A DNA stretch of 64,000 nucleotides from Podocnemis expansa (GCA_007922195.1 ML681998.1:17375937-17439936); one strand, 5' to 3'; positions 34,718 through 50,391 are shown, counted from the stretch's first letter. Program-made: numbers and translations. Notes: generated by a model from the letters alone, not told the origin.

Positions 34718-35880
34718 CTTCTGTAAAACAGTGGCGTAATTTGAGAGAGAGAGAAAGACGGGTTTGTATAGTGGAGGATAATTCTACATAGGATATGTCA
34801 TTTACTAAAACATTGTGCATTTTAGAAAGAGCTGGGCTGTGAAGTCCATGTCTCCTTTAGCAACTCAGTTCATTTCATCCTTCAAGACTGCACTGTCACT
34901 GCAGTGCATTATTTGGTGTGAAAAATGCTACAAAAAGTAGGCCTTAGTAGAAAAGTTTAGCTGTGCTTGCAGATACAGTACTGTTGACTTCTGTATACTG
35001 CAGTTCTCATCCCCACTTGATAATTTTAGTTGTTTTGCCCAAAGCAATTTGTTTTAAATTGTTCTACAGAATGTTAGAAATGAAATGATGTCGTTTCTGC
35101 CCTCAGTGGAGCATAAAATGAGGATCAAAAGGTGCTTCTCTTTTCTCAGTCATGTCAAATCCAGTCCGACAACCCTGAAGGTTAGTGACTGGGTGAAAGG
35201 TATTCGCAAGAGGTACGCTGTCAATGCAACTCTAGTAGGGGCCAATGCTAGGGGAAGGAAGATAAAGGGAATTAAACTCCATATTCATTTCTGGAATCAA
35301 GTAAGTGTTCTGAAGGTCCAGAACACTTGTCAAGTCTCTCCAAGGCTCCATATAAGAGAAAGAACACAAAAGCAAATGGAGGGATTTAAGTGTGCTTGTC
35401 AGCTACTAGAACTGCTCCAAGGGTCAGTTCTGGTCATGTCCTAGCACACATGGAATTCTTTGGTCTTGAAGACAGTGCACCCATGCCCCCAAGCCTCTTC
35501 TGGACTGGCTGCACTTCTGGAATATTCTATATGGTTTTGCAAGAGCCTTTATGGTGTACCATCTGCACTTTCAAAGGCCTCCTGCAGCCCCACCCCCTTT
35601 CAAATGTGCTTTTTATATTTCAGCAGAACAAGTCAGGTTCAGCTTCCAAGATAGTTAAAGCATGCTCTTAATCTTGCTCTTTCATTTTCTGTGAAAAATA
35701 AGTAAAGCAAAACTGAGATGTAGACTCATTTAATCAAGGCAAATTGATAAAGCTGAATAGTGAAGATATTTCACAGTGCCTCTTGTTTTAGTGACACTTT
35801 TCTATAAATCCCTATTGACACTTCAATAACTTCAGAGCTGGAATACAGATTTACATGAAAGCTACAGGGAAGATAGTTGA
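34718..35880. other. DNA just downstream of YWHAZ
   Basis: No gene recognised. A 119-codon frame at 35085-35444 is open but has no domain. If a longer YWHAZ poly(A) form exists, its 3' UTR would extend into the right part of this stretch. Confidence 0.5.
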
Positions 35881-36876
35881 AAAGTCCATTCATAAAACTT
35901 TTATTCCACTTACATCAACTTAATACACATGTTCTTAACACAGTTATGCTTGGATTGTTCATGAAAATTTCATAAGACATTAAACAAAGCTAGCCATCAT
36001 CTCAAGTTATTTCCCTGTTAACTATTTTTACAGCACATGCATGTTAGGCAAGTATCAAAAAAATCACAAAAGCAAAAAACCTAAAAAAGTTAAATACATG
36101 GGTTTTTGTTTTACTGCTGTGCTCAATATACAGTGTAGTTATGGATATCAAGCATTTCATTTTTACTGCATCTTAACTTGTACATTTGTTCTTAGGTTGC
36201 CTAAACCATTTAAATACAAATAAAATGTGTAGCAAAAATAATGAAAGCAACAGCAGGTAACTTTACAAATAATGGAATGTGAACCGTTTCTGCTTTTCTC
36301 TAGAGAAATTTGACTGGGTGATCAAAACTGTCTTAAGGAACACTTTTCAGCTGCAATCAAAGATGTACACTTGATCTGTGATATTCCACAGATTTCACAT
36401 GCTTGACATGCAATATCCATGGGACATCTGTTCTCTCACAGCCATGGTATGCTTCCAGCTTTGAAGTACTCACACTAACTACACCTGTGGCTGCAACTGA
36501 TTATCCCTTTTTTCCATCATAACAGACCAATATGCAAGCAGTTTTCTTTGCTCAACATAGGAAGCTGTTTAACCCTGGCCACCTTGTGGGAAGCCACACT
36601 GTACCAAAAGTACTATGCCAAACATGTAAAACTTGTATAAAAATTTCACAACCCTATATTGGCCACCTCAGATGAAAACAGATAAATTCCCCAAATGTTA
36701 ACTGGCTCTATTCCCCTAATATTAAACATAAAACCACATGGGAAATATAGAAATCCAAATAGAAGTAACATAAACCTGTCATAATCGTAAACAAAAACTA
36801 TCTGTGGGACAGCATGAGTGACAAATGGTCTACTGTGTAAATTTTAGAATGAGGCAGATGAAAGTTGGAAGGCTGG
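35881..36876 (-). other. YWHAZ: YWHAZ 3' UTR, proximal form of about 1 kb
   Basis: About 1 kb of AT-rich sequence follows the stop codon on the minus strand. From memory it closely resembles the human YWHAZ 3' UTR over its whole length: just after the stop, in the middle around 36200-36300, and around the poly(A) signal. It has no transposon insertion, in sharp contrast to its flanks. Similarity seems to continue a little past the poly(A) signal, to about 35820, which would fit the longer mammalian form. The cleavage point (about 35881) is inferred from signal spacing. Confidence 0.8.
35901..35906 (-). promoter_or_regulatory. Poly(A) signal AATAAA for YWHAZ
   Basis: TTTATT on the plus strand reads AATAAA on the minus strand, about 970 bases after the YWHAZ stop, in the context GTGGAATAAAAGTTTTATG that is shared with the human gene as I recall it. 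A T-rich stretch follows downstream. Confidence 0.8.
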
Positions 36877-36936
36877 TTAATTCTCCCCTCCTTCTCCTGC
36901 TTCAGCTTCATCTCCTTGGGTATCCGATGTCCACAA
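36877..36936 (-). CDS. YWHAZ: YWHAZ last coding exon, residues 227-245 and stop
   Basis: After a TCAAACAG acceptor at 36937 upward, the minus strand encodes LWTSDTQGDEAEAGEGGEN followed by TAA at 36877-36879. W228 of the ligand groove and T232, a casein kinase 1 site in zeta, are retained. The acidic, glycine-rich tail is the isoform-specific end of 14-3-3 zeta and the strongest evidence for YWHAZ rather than another paralogue. The same exon continues directly into the 3' UTR. Confidence 0.97.
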   Translation of the reverse strand: MWTSDTQGDEAEAGEGGEN

Positions 36937-37749
36937 CTGTTTGAGAGAAAATGGAGTAAAGTGTTTGTACTTGCACAAATGCTGAAAGCCATTCTAGTTT
37001 CTTGCTAAATACTGTAAGGAGGGTATAAGAAATACTTCCACTTTTATTCTAAGGGAAGCTCTTCCTATTGTGAAAAGTATTACCTCTTACAAGTGCCCCC
37101 CAACATTAGCAGTAAGCCCCTAACACACACCCACTCCAATTCAGTCCAGGCAAAACAGTAGCTTATTTCTTCTCTTAAGGCTTTTAATTTGATGTCAGCA
37201 ACCACTCTGGTTATTGAAGACCAAAAGGAAAACGAGACTGAATTTATCACCAACCATACAGTCAAGATTACATGGAGATGGCTTCCTTATGGAATTCAGA
37301 GCCACAAACCTAAACAAACCCCCAAAGTGTCCCTTTTAAGGGAGAAACAATTAGGCCCTGCTCTGAAAAGAAGTGCCAGGTACAGAATGCTCTCCTGCTA
37401 GGTAACAGGATAAGCAGTGTGTCACAAATCCATAGACAAACTGTCACACGCAGTCCAGATTTCGATTCCCTGGAAGTCTGGCGAGGGGTCATGTGACTGG
37501 GGCAGCAGCCACACACCAGTGCTTTTGGACACAGGACCAGAACAGAGATTACCAATGTATTCTGCATCACTATATGTCTATTTTCCTCCGAGAATATTAC
37601 CTCACCCACAGTCTCATTTCCTGTACAGACTGCTTTCAAAAATCAATGCTAGTTCAATATGATTTGGAGCATCCCTCTAATTCAAAAAGGTGGAGTGCCG
37701 GCTGAATTCTTTAGCTGCCACGGCTCTCAAGTGCTGCGTACACTAGAAT

Positions 37750-37905
37750 GGTGGTTCTCAACCACTGTACTGGGATATATTACTCTGTCACCACAGAGCC
37801 AAGGAGATGGCTGGATTCAGCTGGAGGGGGGTGGGTTGGTGTGTCCTATAGGGTTGTGATATGCTCCCAAGCATGTTATGACCTGCAAAAGGTTGAGAAC
37901 CTCTG
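37750..37905. repeat. Short hAT element, TTCTCAACC group, copy 3
   Basis: GTGGTTCTCAACCACTG at the left and AAAAGGTTGAGAACCTCTG at the right, with GAGATGGCTGGATTCAGC inside. In the YWHAZ last intron, in the same orientation as copies 1, 2 and 4. Confidence 0.75.
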
Positions 37906-38037
37906 ACCTAAAATAATGGACTTTCAAGTCCACCACTGCAGTTCAGGATAGCTGAGCTGAACTACTTCCAACCATCCGCCACCTTCCCCCCCCCCCCCCC
38001 CCCAGTTAATGGGAAGTAATGTTTTCTGCTCCTAGGC

Positions 38038-38522
38038 CAGGGATCAGCAACCTTTTCTGACCCCTATTCCAGCCCCTCCTCCTTGACTGTCAACCAGTGC
38101 CGGTGGCTCCCTCTACAGAAATAAAAGTGGTGACTCCCTGAAAATGCCATGGCAGCCGTGGCTGGAGACTGGGGGAGGTGGGTGGGGGGCACTTCCCTGG
38201 CATGCTGCTGAAAAGAGCCACTTGTGGAAAGAAGCTGCCAAAAGTGGCTCCTCTTGTGGGGTCCACAGGCATGCTGAGGAAAGAAGCTACCCAGAGTGGC
38301 TCCTTCGTGGCTGCACACCATGGAGAGCAGCCATTCCAAGCATCATCTTTCTGCACCATGCCTGGAACATGTGCATGGTGCCCCCCCCGCGCCCCAGCAA
38401 GAAGCTGCCTGGAGTGGCTTTCAGTGGCAGGGGCCACAATTTCTGTGGCATTGCAGAGTGTGCTGCTCCAAATGGGCTCTTGTGCCACTGTCGGCACACG
38501 TTCTGGGAGTTGCCTACGCCTG
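38038..38522. mobile_element. hAT element with GC-rich internal repeats
   Basis: CAGGGATCAGCAACC on the left and GGGAGTTGCCTACGCCTG on the right are imperfect inverted ends. Flanks TCCTAGGC and TCCTAGAT match at 6 of 8. Inside, AAGAAGCTGCC / AAGAAGCTACC / AAGAAGCTGCC followed by GAGTGGCT-type blocks show an internal near-tandem repeat. The long open frames inside on both strands reflect composition, not coding. Confidence 0.7.
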
Positions 38523-40569
38523 TCCTAGATACTGGTAGGAACAGAGAAGCTTGAATGTGAACATCTTTGAGAATGTTCTTAGTGGAGCATGTGCCCACAC
38601 CAACACCCTGAAAAAGAGTCTGGGTTACAGACAGGTTTGCTTACTGGCAATGTATCAGTTTACATATAGCAGGAATCTGAAGAGGCAGTTTCATAAAGGA
38701 AACTCTCCCCTGAAGAATCTCCTGGGGAAAGAAGGCAGTTCCTTTAACCCCAGCCCAAAGGGCTCAAGGCTGGCTTATGATGCCACATGCTTGGCCTTCC
38801 CTCCTCTGCTGATTTAAATGCTTGATTGGTTGTGGAAATAAAACTCATCTCTGTTCCGGATACATGTGGGACGAAGTGAGCCAGCACTGAGAGCAGTACC
38901 ACTCCATATAAGCAATCAGTACCTCAGAAAAGCCATGTTAAAGCACTTATTTATAAAGTTAAAAGATTGGCAGGACCTCAGATACAGTTAAAAAAGATTT
39001 GAGCAGATGATTTAGGTTTCTACCTGAATTAGCAGAGTACTGAGAAGTTAGAAACCTGAAGTTCTAACACAGTATTACTTTTAGGTCACCCCTCCCTGTT
39101 TAATTTCTTCATTTGGGAGCCAATGTCAGCTACATGCAGTGATAGTACAACTTGTAAAGAGCATGTCTACCTGGCACCAATTTAGTACTGCATCCTTCAT
39201 GGTTTCTATTATGTGTCCACCACCAAAGTGGTCATTTTAGAATTTTTGGGCCAGGCTGCAAGATACCCTTTTTACCTTAAGACATTCAGTCATTCACTTT
39301 AATGTTATCAGTAACACACAACCAAACTTCACCGAAAAGGTAATCAAGAACTGTGGGGTCAGTTTAATTGATGAACATGGTTTGTACAAAAAGATAAAAC
39401 TAAGCATTATGTAATTAACAGGCACTTGGTTTTTGATCATGCAATTTTCTGAACATGGAATATCACAAACACTACATCTATATATTCTAACCATGGTGTT
39501 TTACTGATAGTATTGCACAAAAAGGGAAACTGATGCTAAATAACTGCTCTGTCATAATATGCATAGAAAATATGTTATGGAGAGCTGATGGCCTCAGAGT
39601 TTAGTACCATTTGCCTCAAATGACATGGAAGATAAGTTTCAACAATTGAGGAAAACTGTGAGTCACATTGTTTCTATTGAAATACTGGAGCATTTCACCA
39701 GGCCACACAAAATGTTACATTTTGAACCTGACAACTGTTTTTAAAGAGAACCATTTTCTATGATAGTTTTGGGGTATCTGAATAGCAAAGGGATTGCTGT
39801 TCTCGCTGGTTATTTCCTGTGACATCCTCTGGATAGCAAGAGTAAGAATGCTCTTGGAAAAAAAATAGAAATGAGCTAAACTGATTTTAATAATTTTGTC
39901 AAGCCATACCATCCTCATCTTGCTACCTTTAGCCCAGAAGACAAAAAGAAAAAAAAATATCCAGTGGGTGGCATGTATCTACCCACTGATGAAGCTTAAC
40001 AGCTAATCATATCACCTGTCAGTTTATAGCAGAATAGGAAAATCCTCTCCCCCCCTCACTTTATAGAGGAGGGGAGTCAGAGCTATTACAAGTACTAGCT
40101 TTGGGTAGAAGTCATTTCTCCAACAGTAATAATACACAGCCCCCAGAATCTGCTCCAAAAAGGAAGAAGAGAAAACACGTTGGAAAAGAAAGCAGAAGAA
40201 CAGGAAAAGCATTCCACTGACGGCAGTGTGTCACATTTAAGAGTATTTTCAGTGATCTCTGATCTCCAGTAACAAGAGACTTGGTTGGTTCTATTTTAGT
40301 GTGAGGTCTATTTTCCAGCAACTTTTTCTAGTAAGTTTATTTCCTCAGGAGTCTGACCTCTGCTTCATAAACATAGGGATATCATTTCATAAACCAGTTC
40401 AGATGGGATATTTCTTAATTTGCAGTTGCTAGTTACTGCTGTTTCATCTCCCTACATTATACAGAACAAAATAAATGAATTATGACTTTACAAGCACGGA
40501 ATGATTGGTTTGCATATATTTACTTCTCCATTCTCTTTAGGTCAGTGGTGAGCAAAATATAGACTACAG

Positions 40570-41023
40570 CAATGTTCCCTGTAAGCTGCGCTGGCGCGCT
40601 GCAGCGCAGCCCGCGGCAGCCGCCAGAGCAGGGAAGGCAGCCAGACTCCTTCAAGGGAGCTCCTGTGGAGCAGGGAGTTTTGAAAACTCCCGCCCAGAAA
40701 AGCTCTAACAGAGCATGCCCAGAAAATCTGGGCATGCTCCGTAGAGCTTCTCTGGCCCAGGAGTTAGGGCTGGGCCCTGCCCCTCCAGTCCAGCCTGGAG
40801 GTAAGTTTGTGGGGGCTGGGGGGGGGTGAGGAGGAGCAGGGGGGCATGCTGCCAGGAACGGGGTGGGGGGGGGGAGAAGAATAGCAGGAGCAGGGGGTGG
40901 CAATGCCAGGACCGGGGTGCGAGTGGGAGTGGGGGGGCGGCTGTCGGGAGTGGGGGGGGGGGGAGCGCGCAGCGAGCAACAGGCGTTGCTCAGCTGCTCT
41001 CTCTCCCCTTAGAGGGAACATTG
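40570..41023. mobile_element. hAT-type element, CAATGTTCCCT ends
   Basis: CAATGTTCCCTGTAAGC on the left pairs with TTAGAGGGAACATTG on the right. Flanks GACTACAG and GCCTACAG match at 7 of 8. The inside is very GC-rich with G-runs at about 40819, 40864 and 40955. Confidence 0.8.
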
Positions 41024-41081
41024 GCCTACAGGTCGGATCCAGCCAGCACAGTACATCTCTGGTTGGCCTGCAACTCCCTCC

Positions 41082-41193
41082 CACTGTTCCCTCTTAAGCT
41101 GTGCACGTGTGCGTGCGCACACAGGTCATGAAACCTGCGCACACAAAAAAAATGTTTTTGCGCACAGTCTACAAGTAATTATAGGGAACATTG
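41082..41193. mobile_element. 112-bp hAT-type element, same end group
   Basis: CACTGTTCCCTCTTAAGC on the left and TATAGGGAACATTG on the right, with CTCCCTCC on both sides (41074-41081 and 41194-41201), a perfect 8-bp duplication. Inside is GTGCACGTGTGCGTGCGCAC. Confidence 0.8.
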
Positions 41194-42267
41194 CTCCCTC
41201 CCCCCCATGGCACTAACCTGTGTGTGAATATTATTGTCCATTCCTGCTTTTGGGCCCTACTTTAAGACACAGTGATTGAAAAATCTTGTCCAAACACACC
41301 TCACTCCCAGCAAAAAAATCCACCTTCAATTATTACAAAGTTAGTTTGATCACTTATAGGGAGAAGTGTGCGCCACTGAAATTTGTGGCTAGTCTTTTTA
41401 TATTGAGCAAAATACAACTTAAGTGATGACCCATGATTATATCTACCAGGAAACAACTTAGAAAACGTGCAGGCCAATCTAGATTCATGCTGTGGGTAGC
41501 AGTCAAAGTAGCTATCTCACAAATCTTCTGGATAGTACTGTTTCAAATTAAAAAAAAACATTACCAAAAAGGAAACAAGCCTGTTTATACTGGTCTTTGC
41601 ACTAAGTACCAGGATATCCACTTCATAAAATATTTGCATAAATATCAAGCTAGTCTGAAGGGGGAACAAACAAAAACCACCACCTCAAAACATGAGCAAG
41701 ACAAAATACTTACTGGATGAAGAGGAAAAAAAAAAAAAAAAAAAAAAGATCTTAGTGTGGAGGCAACCACCACCTCTGCAGATATTTAGCGATTCAGAAC
41801 ACCAGTAGAGGTCATTCCCTTTTTGGTTCTATGCCTTATGTACCTATGATCAAACTGAACCCACTACAAAAAGGTGACAAGCCCCTCTAAAAAAATTTCC
41901 AAAAGCATGTAAAGATTGTTCTGTTAGTCAAATCTGTCAATACAATTTTTAAGAGATATAACACCTTACAAAGTGAAATGTTAACCTACCCTGCAGCTTG
42001 GTTTTAAAAAATGTTATTTCCTTACATAAGCCAGAATATGTGGTTATTCAATGATGTCGAAGCTTTAGCAATTGTAGGATCATGAAAAACTGAAAGTTGT
42101 GTCACTTGACTTTGGAAGGCAAATGTGTAAACAAAATTGCAGTTCAGAAATATAACAACCTTGCTGCTGACATGACTTGCCTACATGCTAGGCATAAGAT
42201 AGAAGCCACTAGATAATTGCTCATATGCTTTATTTAGAGTCAAACAATGAACAAAATGCTCTCTTCA

Positions 42268-42417
<150 letters not shown>

Positions 42418-42553
42418 CTAGGGGTTTTGTTTAGAGAAAAAAGTTATTGCCTACATAATATAGGTTCCTTGAAATATTTAAGCTTTTGATTTAAAAAAAA
42501 CAAAAAAAAAAAAAACACCCCCTCAAACACACACGCACACAATCACTCCTCTA

Positions 42554-46023
<3,470 letters not shown>

Positions 46024-46201
46024 GAAGTTCTCAACCACTGTGCTGGGACACATCACTGTCTCTCCACATAGTAGCAAGTGTGTTGTGAACTGCTCGAGAG
46101 AGAGCTAGATTTGGACTGGGGAGGGTGGGCTGGGTGTGTCCCCTAGGGTTGCAATATGTCATGAAGTGTGTTGTGACACACAAAAGGTTGAGAACTACTA
46201 T
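46024..46201. repeat. Short hAT element, TTCTCAACC group, copy 4
   Basis: AGTTCTCAACCACTG and AAAAGGTTGAGAACTACT frame the copy. TGTAAG occurs just outside both ends and may be the remains of the target duplication. Confidence 0.7.
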
Positions 46202-47150
46202 GTAAGATGATATGGGGAGTGAACCAATTAAAAGATGCAGCAATAATCTTAAAATGCTGCTGTTAATTTGCATGGAGTTGTGAAATTCAGTGCGAGTTAA
46301 AACCAACTCCACCAAGTTTAAGATGAGAAAGTGCTTTAAGCCAAATGTCTCTCCGTTACCCAGCAGACAGGGATAATCAGGATGTTGAGTGGGTGGAAGC
46401 AACAGTTGGATCAGAAGGAATGGTTATTGTCTATGCACTAACAAAGCCAGAGAAAGCTCATGAGTGTAGTTGTAGTAATGCCTATTTCTAGCATCCCCAT
46501 AAGTTCAGTGGTTCTCACAGTGTTCTTGCAGCACTTCTGAAGTAAGTATCAGCTCTAGATTACATAGCTGACTGATAGGTTTCTGCTTCTGGCATGAATG
46601 GTAGCACCAGGGTCAATTCCTGGACAGAGATCTGACCCAAAAGCAAGTTAGTGGCACACCTACGGACACACTCTACTCTTTGTTCCAATCAAGTAACTTA
46701 ACAAAAAAAAAAAAAAAAAGCCACCACACACCACAAAACTTAGTTTTATGACCTGTTTTTCATAAGTGCCAGGAATTTGCTTTTGTTAAATTCAGTGGCA
46801 ATTCTAGGTACCCAAAAGAACAAAGGTAAAAGGGCCAGTCCACTCATCTTAATTATAGCCCTGAGAACTATGCCTACCAGATTAGTTAGTATGTACATAA
46901 TCCACTGGTACAAGGAGCACCTCCCACCCTCAGACAAGTTATATCTATGCATTCATGGTTACCAGCGTCAAGAAATAGGAATTACCCCCTTGGAAAGTCT
47001 TCTGCAATATGGTTCCAACTATGCAGAAGAATAACTAGCTTTCCTATATGAAATCTGGCAGGTGTCAGCCAATAGCATAAACATCCCTTTATTATTAACT
47101 TCCCACTGCCACAACTCCAGATGTAATTCTAAAGCCATAAAAAAAACCCA
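46202..47150. other. Intron, nothing recognised
   Basis: A hAT-like half end (CAGTGGTTCTCACAG) at about 46509 and a 17-A run at 46703-46719 are the only features. Confidence 0.5.
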
Positions 47151-47169
47151 CCAACTGCTTAACACTATG

Positions 47170-47311
47170 ATCCCCCAAAAACTTTTTTTGCTCTGAGGCT
47201 GGCTGGGGCCTGAGAGCTGAGGTCTGAGCAGTTAGGTGGTGTTCCCTCTCTGCCTCGCATGGGGGCTGGCTTGGACCCTGCAGGGGGCACACCCCACTTT
47301 GGGGACCACTG
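47170..47311. repeat. Right part of a hAT element
   Basis: Ends CCCACTTTGGGGACCACTG; the matching left end (expected CAGTGGTCCCC) was not found. Confidence 0.4.
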
Positions 47312-49246
47312 GTTTAATAGTTTTGTTTGCTGAGAACCAATTGAAGGGAAGTATTTGCACTGGTCATAGAAAGGATTACTAATTAAGAAAGCCTTATGCA
47401 GCCCAGATGTTAGCAGTAGAGCCAGCTGCTGGAAAATGAAAACCCTATATCATGAAAAAAAATCCAAGGAAGTGGGAATGTTGTTCATATTAACTTTTAA
47501 AAAGAATATTATTGTAATGAGAATAGTTGTTTCGCTACCAGAGGTCTGGACCAACAGACGGCTAAAAAGCTGATCTCTGATGGCGAGGCTGAGTGCCTTA
47601 GAACACCAAGCAGGACTGACAAAGAGCTGCCAGATGTATTTCTAGGCAAGCTTTTTTCACATCAAGTTTATTAAAGGTCACAAACATTTCTCCTGAAATG
47701 ATCTTTATTACAAGTAACATTTAAGGTTACAGAAAAAAAAGATATTCTCCCCTTTTAGTAACGTCACTGATACCAACTGCCTAGAAAGTATTTACTATTT
47801 AGTCTATATAGTAAATGCATCCTGTTTCCGTGGATCTTTCACAGCAATAAAGGGAATAATTTAAAATAAAGTTTTGGTAAAACAGAAGTTAGCAAGAGGA
47901 CTCAGGACAAACGTGATAACCAAAGCATGCTTTTTTAAATAAAACCAATTAAGCTTTAAGTTCTAGTTTACAGGTGGGTGGCTTTTCAGCGGCAGTCAAC
48001 TGGCACTTATGCAAGGTATGTAAAATGCCTTGTGTAACTGCCAGCAACTTTCAAGGCTGCTGGGACACGCTCGGGGAAGCCGACAGCAAATAGCTTGTGG
48101 TTGGCTTTCCCCTCCATCTTCTGGGGGCCAGGACTTCTGGGAGCGCAACAGCGAGTACATGCTTGCTGTTAACTAAGCCCAGAACGTTGGGCTTGCTGCT
48201 GTCAGTGAAGACATAGCCTAAGTTGCTTGCCAGTTGATCTATGCTACCGTTTAGGACCACAAATTAGACCTTTAATGAAGTTCTGATAACTGACAGGCTT
48301 GGAGAGACTCATGCAGGACAATCAGAAAAGTCAATGAGGAAATTCAAAAATTTGATAGAAGGAAACTCACTGGCAACACACACAAAAGTCTGCTCACTGA
48401 AAGGGAGGCCATTTCACCTGTTCCACAGATATTCAAGCTACAAAAGCAATGTCTTTTGTCTACTTTTCTCTATTTACTGCCTCAGTGTTAACAGCTCAAC
48501 ATGATGAACTGGTGTTCCTCATGAATCCCGTCTTGTGGTCACAAAATACTTCTGTAATTAAAAGTGCTATTCTTAGGATGCAGCTAAGAGTTTGTCTAGC
48601 AGCCAAGAATTTTATGAAGGGCAGTTGGAGAATATCAGACATTGCACCATTCTTTAGGTTAACACTGAAAACATGATCATGAAAGTTTACCATCCTAGGC
48701 TCCAGATCTACTTTTACACTCTTATGATATAAAATATTGCTTAATCCATGGTGAATATCTTTAGATAAATAAAATTCCTTTTACAAAGCTGAGCTAGACT
48801 GAAATACAGATCACACCTCATAAGCTCACCGAACACACTTTATCTAAAAGGATACAGATATTCTGGCATGAAAATTCTAGTTCTGGTTCAGGACAGCGGC
48901 CATCATAAAACTCCCTTGAAGCTGTAACAACTTCAGACCCTGAACTTCAGAATTATGCATTGGTCCCCACCACCTAGTAGTTAATGGGGCAGCATGTACT
49001 GAAACAAGGTGGCTTACACCCCTTATAAGCTATCCTACCTAAACAAATAGAACAATAGAGGTTATCCTGGGTTTGCATCTAATTCTTTGAATTTAATACC
49101 CTCTTGCTGGCCTCAGTACGCTGGCTCCACATGTAAGCACTGAAAACACTTCCTTCTATCCATCTTAGTGTTTATTTCAAATTTCTTTGATGTCTCCTTG
49201 TTCTTTTATTACAAGAAAAAAAGCCAGCTGCTCACTGTTGTCCACT
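47312..49246. other. Intron, nothing assigned; one unidentified frame
   Basis: At 48051-48260 the minus strand encodes an open 69-codon frame (MVLNGSIDQLASNLGYVF, then TDSSKPNVLGLVNSKHVLA) within a GC-richer patch. It has no domain that I know. No repeat ends seen. Confidence 0.4.
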
Positions 49247-49254
49247 CTGTAGAC

Positions 49255-49440
49255 CAGTGGTTTTCAAACCATGGGTCAGGACCCAGTACTGAGTCGTAGA
49301 ACCTCAGGTACTAGGCCATGGTGCCCCCTGCTGCTGCTGCTGAACGACGGGTATGCATTGCTCAAAGATATGATTGTTGGGTTGCAGGGCATAAATGATT
49401 TTTTCAGCTGGGTCCTGAGGAAAAAGCTTGAAAACCACTG
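49255..49440. mobile_element. Short hAT element, TTTTCAAAC group, perfect duplication
   Basis: CAGTGGTTTTCAAAC on the left and GCTTGAAAACCACTG on the right, flanked by CTGTAGAC at 49247-49254 and 49441-49448 (8 of 8). 186 bp, with a CTG run (CTGCTGCTGCTG) inside. Confidence 0.9.
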
Positions 49441-49474
49441 CTGTAGACCATAATATGGTCACAGAATTGACTAC

Positions 49475-49545
49475 TCTGGAAAGATAGGACACTGGGTTTG
49501 ATGTGCCATTAGTCTGGCCCAGCATGGCCATTCTTACATCCTTAT
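49475..49545 (+). repeat. CR1 3' end fragment, older subfamily
   Basis: GGGTTTGATGTGCCATTAG and GTCTGGCCCAGCATGGCC, then ATTCTTACATCC, match the 3' end seen at 56290-56333. No coding part. Confidence 0.55.
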
Positions 49546-49830
49546 CAGCTTCCTTTCTTAAGAAAACCATCTGGTTTTTCCAGGTTCTTAGTTGTTTCCA
49601 TTGCATCTCTGCAGACAATATTATCCTAACTGAAAGCAAGGCATGTTTTGGTAAGTTTTTTAAAATATTGACCATCCATTTCTCTACATTCCTACTGTAT
49701 GCAGTTTTTTGGACCTCTACTATGCATTAAGCTGTTCGTAGTCATAGCTAGCCTTTCTTGAATGGTTACAGTTTTCATACAACCCAAATTTAAATTCCAG
49801 TTACTCCTTTCACCATGCATTAATCTGAAT

Positions 49831-50391
49831 ATGCCATCACGTGCAAGAAATGCTCCAACACCTTATATATTGGACAAACAGGACAATCGCTACGTAGAAG
49901 GATAAATGAACACAGAACTGATATCATAAATCACAGAACAAAGAAGCCAGTTGCTGAGCACTTCCATCTTTCTAATCATTCGATGAATGATTTGTTAACG
50001 ACTGTCATCAGGGATGTGGCTGGGACATCAAGACTTCAAAGAGAAACAGTTGAACTCGAATTAATGTGCAAGCTAAACTCTGTGAAAGCAGGACTTAATC
50101 AGGACTATGGGTTCTTTTCCCATTACAAAAGGTAATTTGCCTTCAGGCTTCCATGGTTTGAATCTAACAACTGCTCTGATTTGCTGTTACTGTATGACCT
50201 GATCCTATGTTTTATACCCCCTTGCATTTATTTTCATTCCTTTCTGTAAATTCACCCATCTTCAAAGCATCTGAGGAAGTGGGATTTTCTCCCACGAAAG
50301 CTCATGTGGAAAATACATCTGGTAGTCTTAAAGTGCCACACAACTCCTTGGTTTTTTTGCCGGATTAGACTAACACGGCTATCCGTTTGGA
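49831..50391 (+). mobile_element. Penelope-like retroelement, 5'-truncated, with 12-bp target duplication
   Basis: The insertion begins inside the endonuclease coding sequence and ends with the family terminus GACTAACACGGCTATCC. ATTAATCTGAAT occurs exactly on both sides (49819-49830 and 50392-50403). Between the coding stop at 50135 and the terminus lies about 255 bases of 3' non-coding sequence with GTGGGATTTTCTCCCACGAA. This copy links the many short tail repeats of the window to a Penelope-like family. Upstream parts (reverse transcriptase) are absent. Confidence 0.88.
49833..50135 (+). pseudogene. GIY-YIG endonuclease C-terminal part of the Penelope-like element
   Basis: One hundred codons stay open to a TAA: AITCKKCSNTLYIGQTGQSL, then RRRINEHRTDI, KKPVAEHFHLSNHS and RETVELELMCKLNSVKAGLN. 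The Cys-x-x-Cys ahead of LYIGQT, the Arg-rich helix with a downstream His, and the Glu followed by GLNQD fit the GIY-YIG nuclease of Penelope-like retroelements, which cuts target DNA for reverse transcription. The initial GIY strand is cut off by the 5' truncation. The frame is undamaged, so the insertion may be fairly young, but it has no start codon of its own and cannot be functional alone. Confidence 0.85.

Larger units (their letters stand above)
40545..41201. mobile_element. Nest of hAT elements in the YWHAZ last intron
   Basis: An outer hAT-like sequence begins CAGTGGTGAGCAAAATA at about 40544 and resumes as GGTCGGATCCAGCC after 41031. It is split by 40570-41023, and another small element lies at 41082-41193. 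The right end of the outer element was not found. Confidence 0.6.

Noticed and set aside
35085..35444. 119-codon plus-strand frame downstream of YWHAZ
   Set aside because: No domain, no splice or promoter context and no resemblance to any family I know. Kept only as a note in the downstream stretch.
38064..38598. Overlapping frames of 80-136 codons on both strands
   Set aside because: They fall inside the hAT at 38038-38522, which has internal near-tandem repeats; composition explains the openness.
42488..42540. Possible CRISPR-like or tandem array
   Set aside because: It is only an A-rich run followed by a CA-type microsatellite in a short YWHAZ intron.
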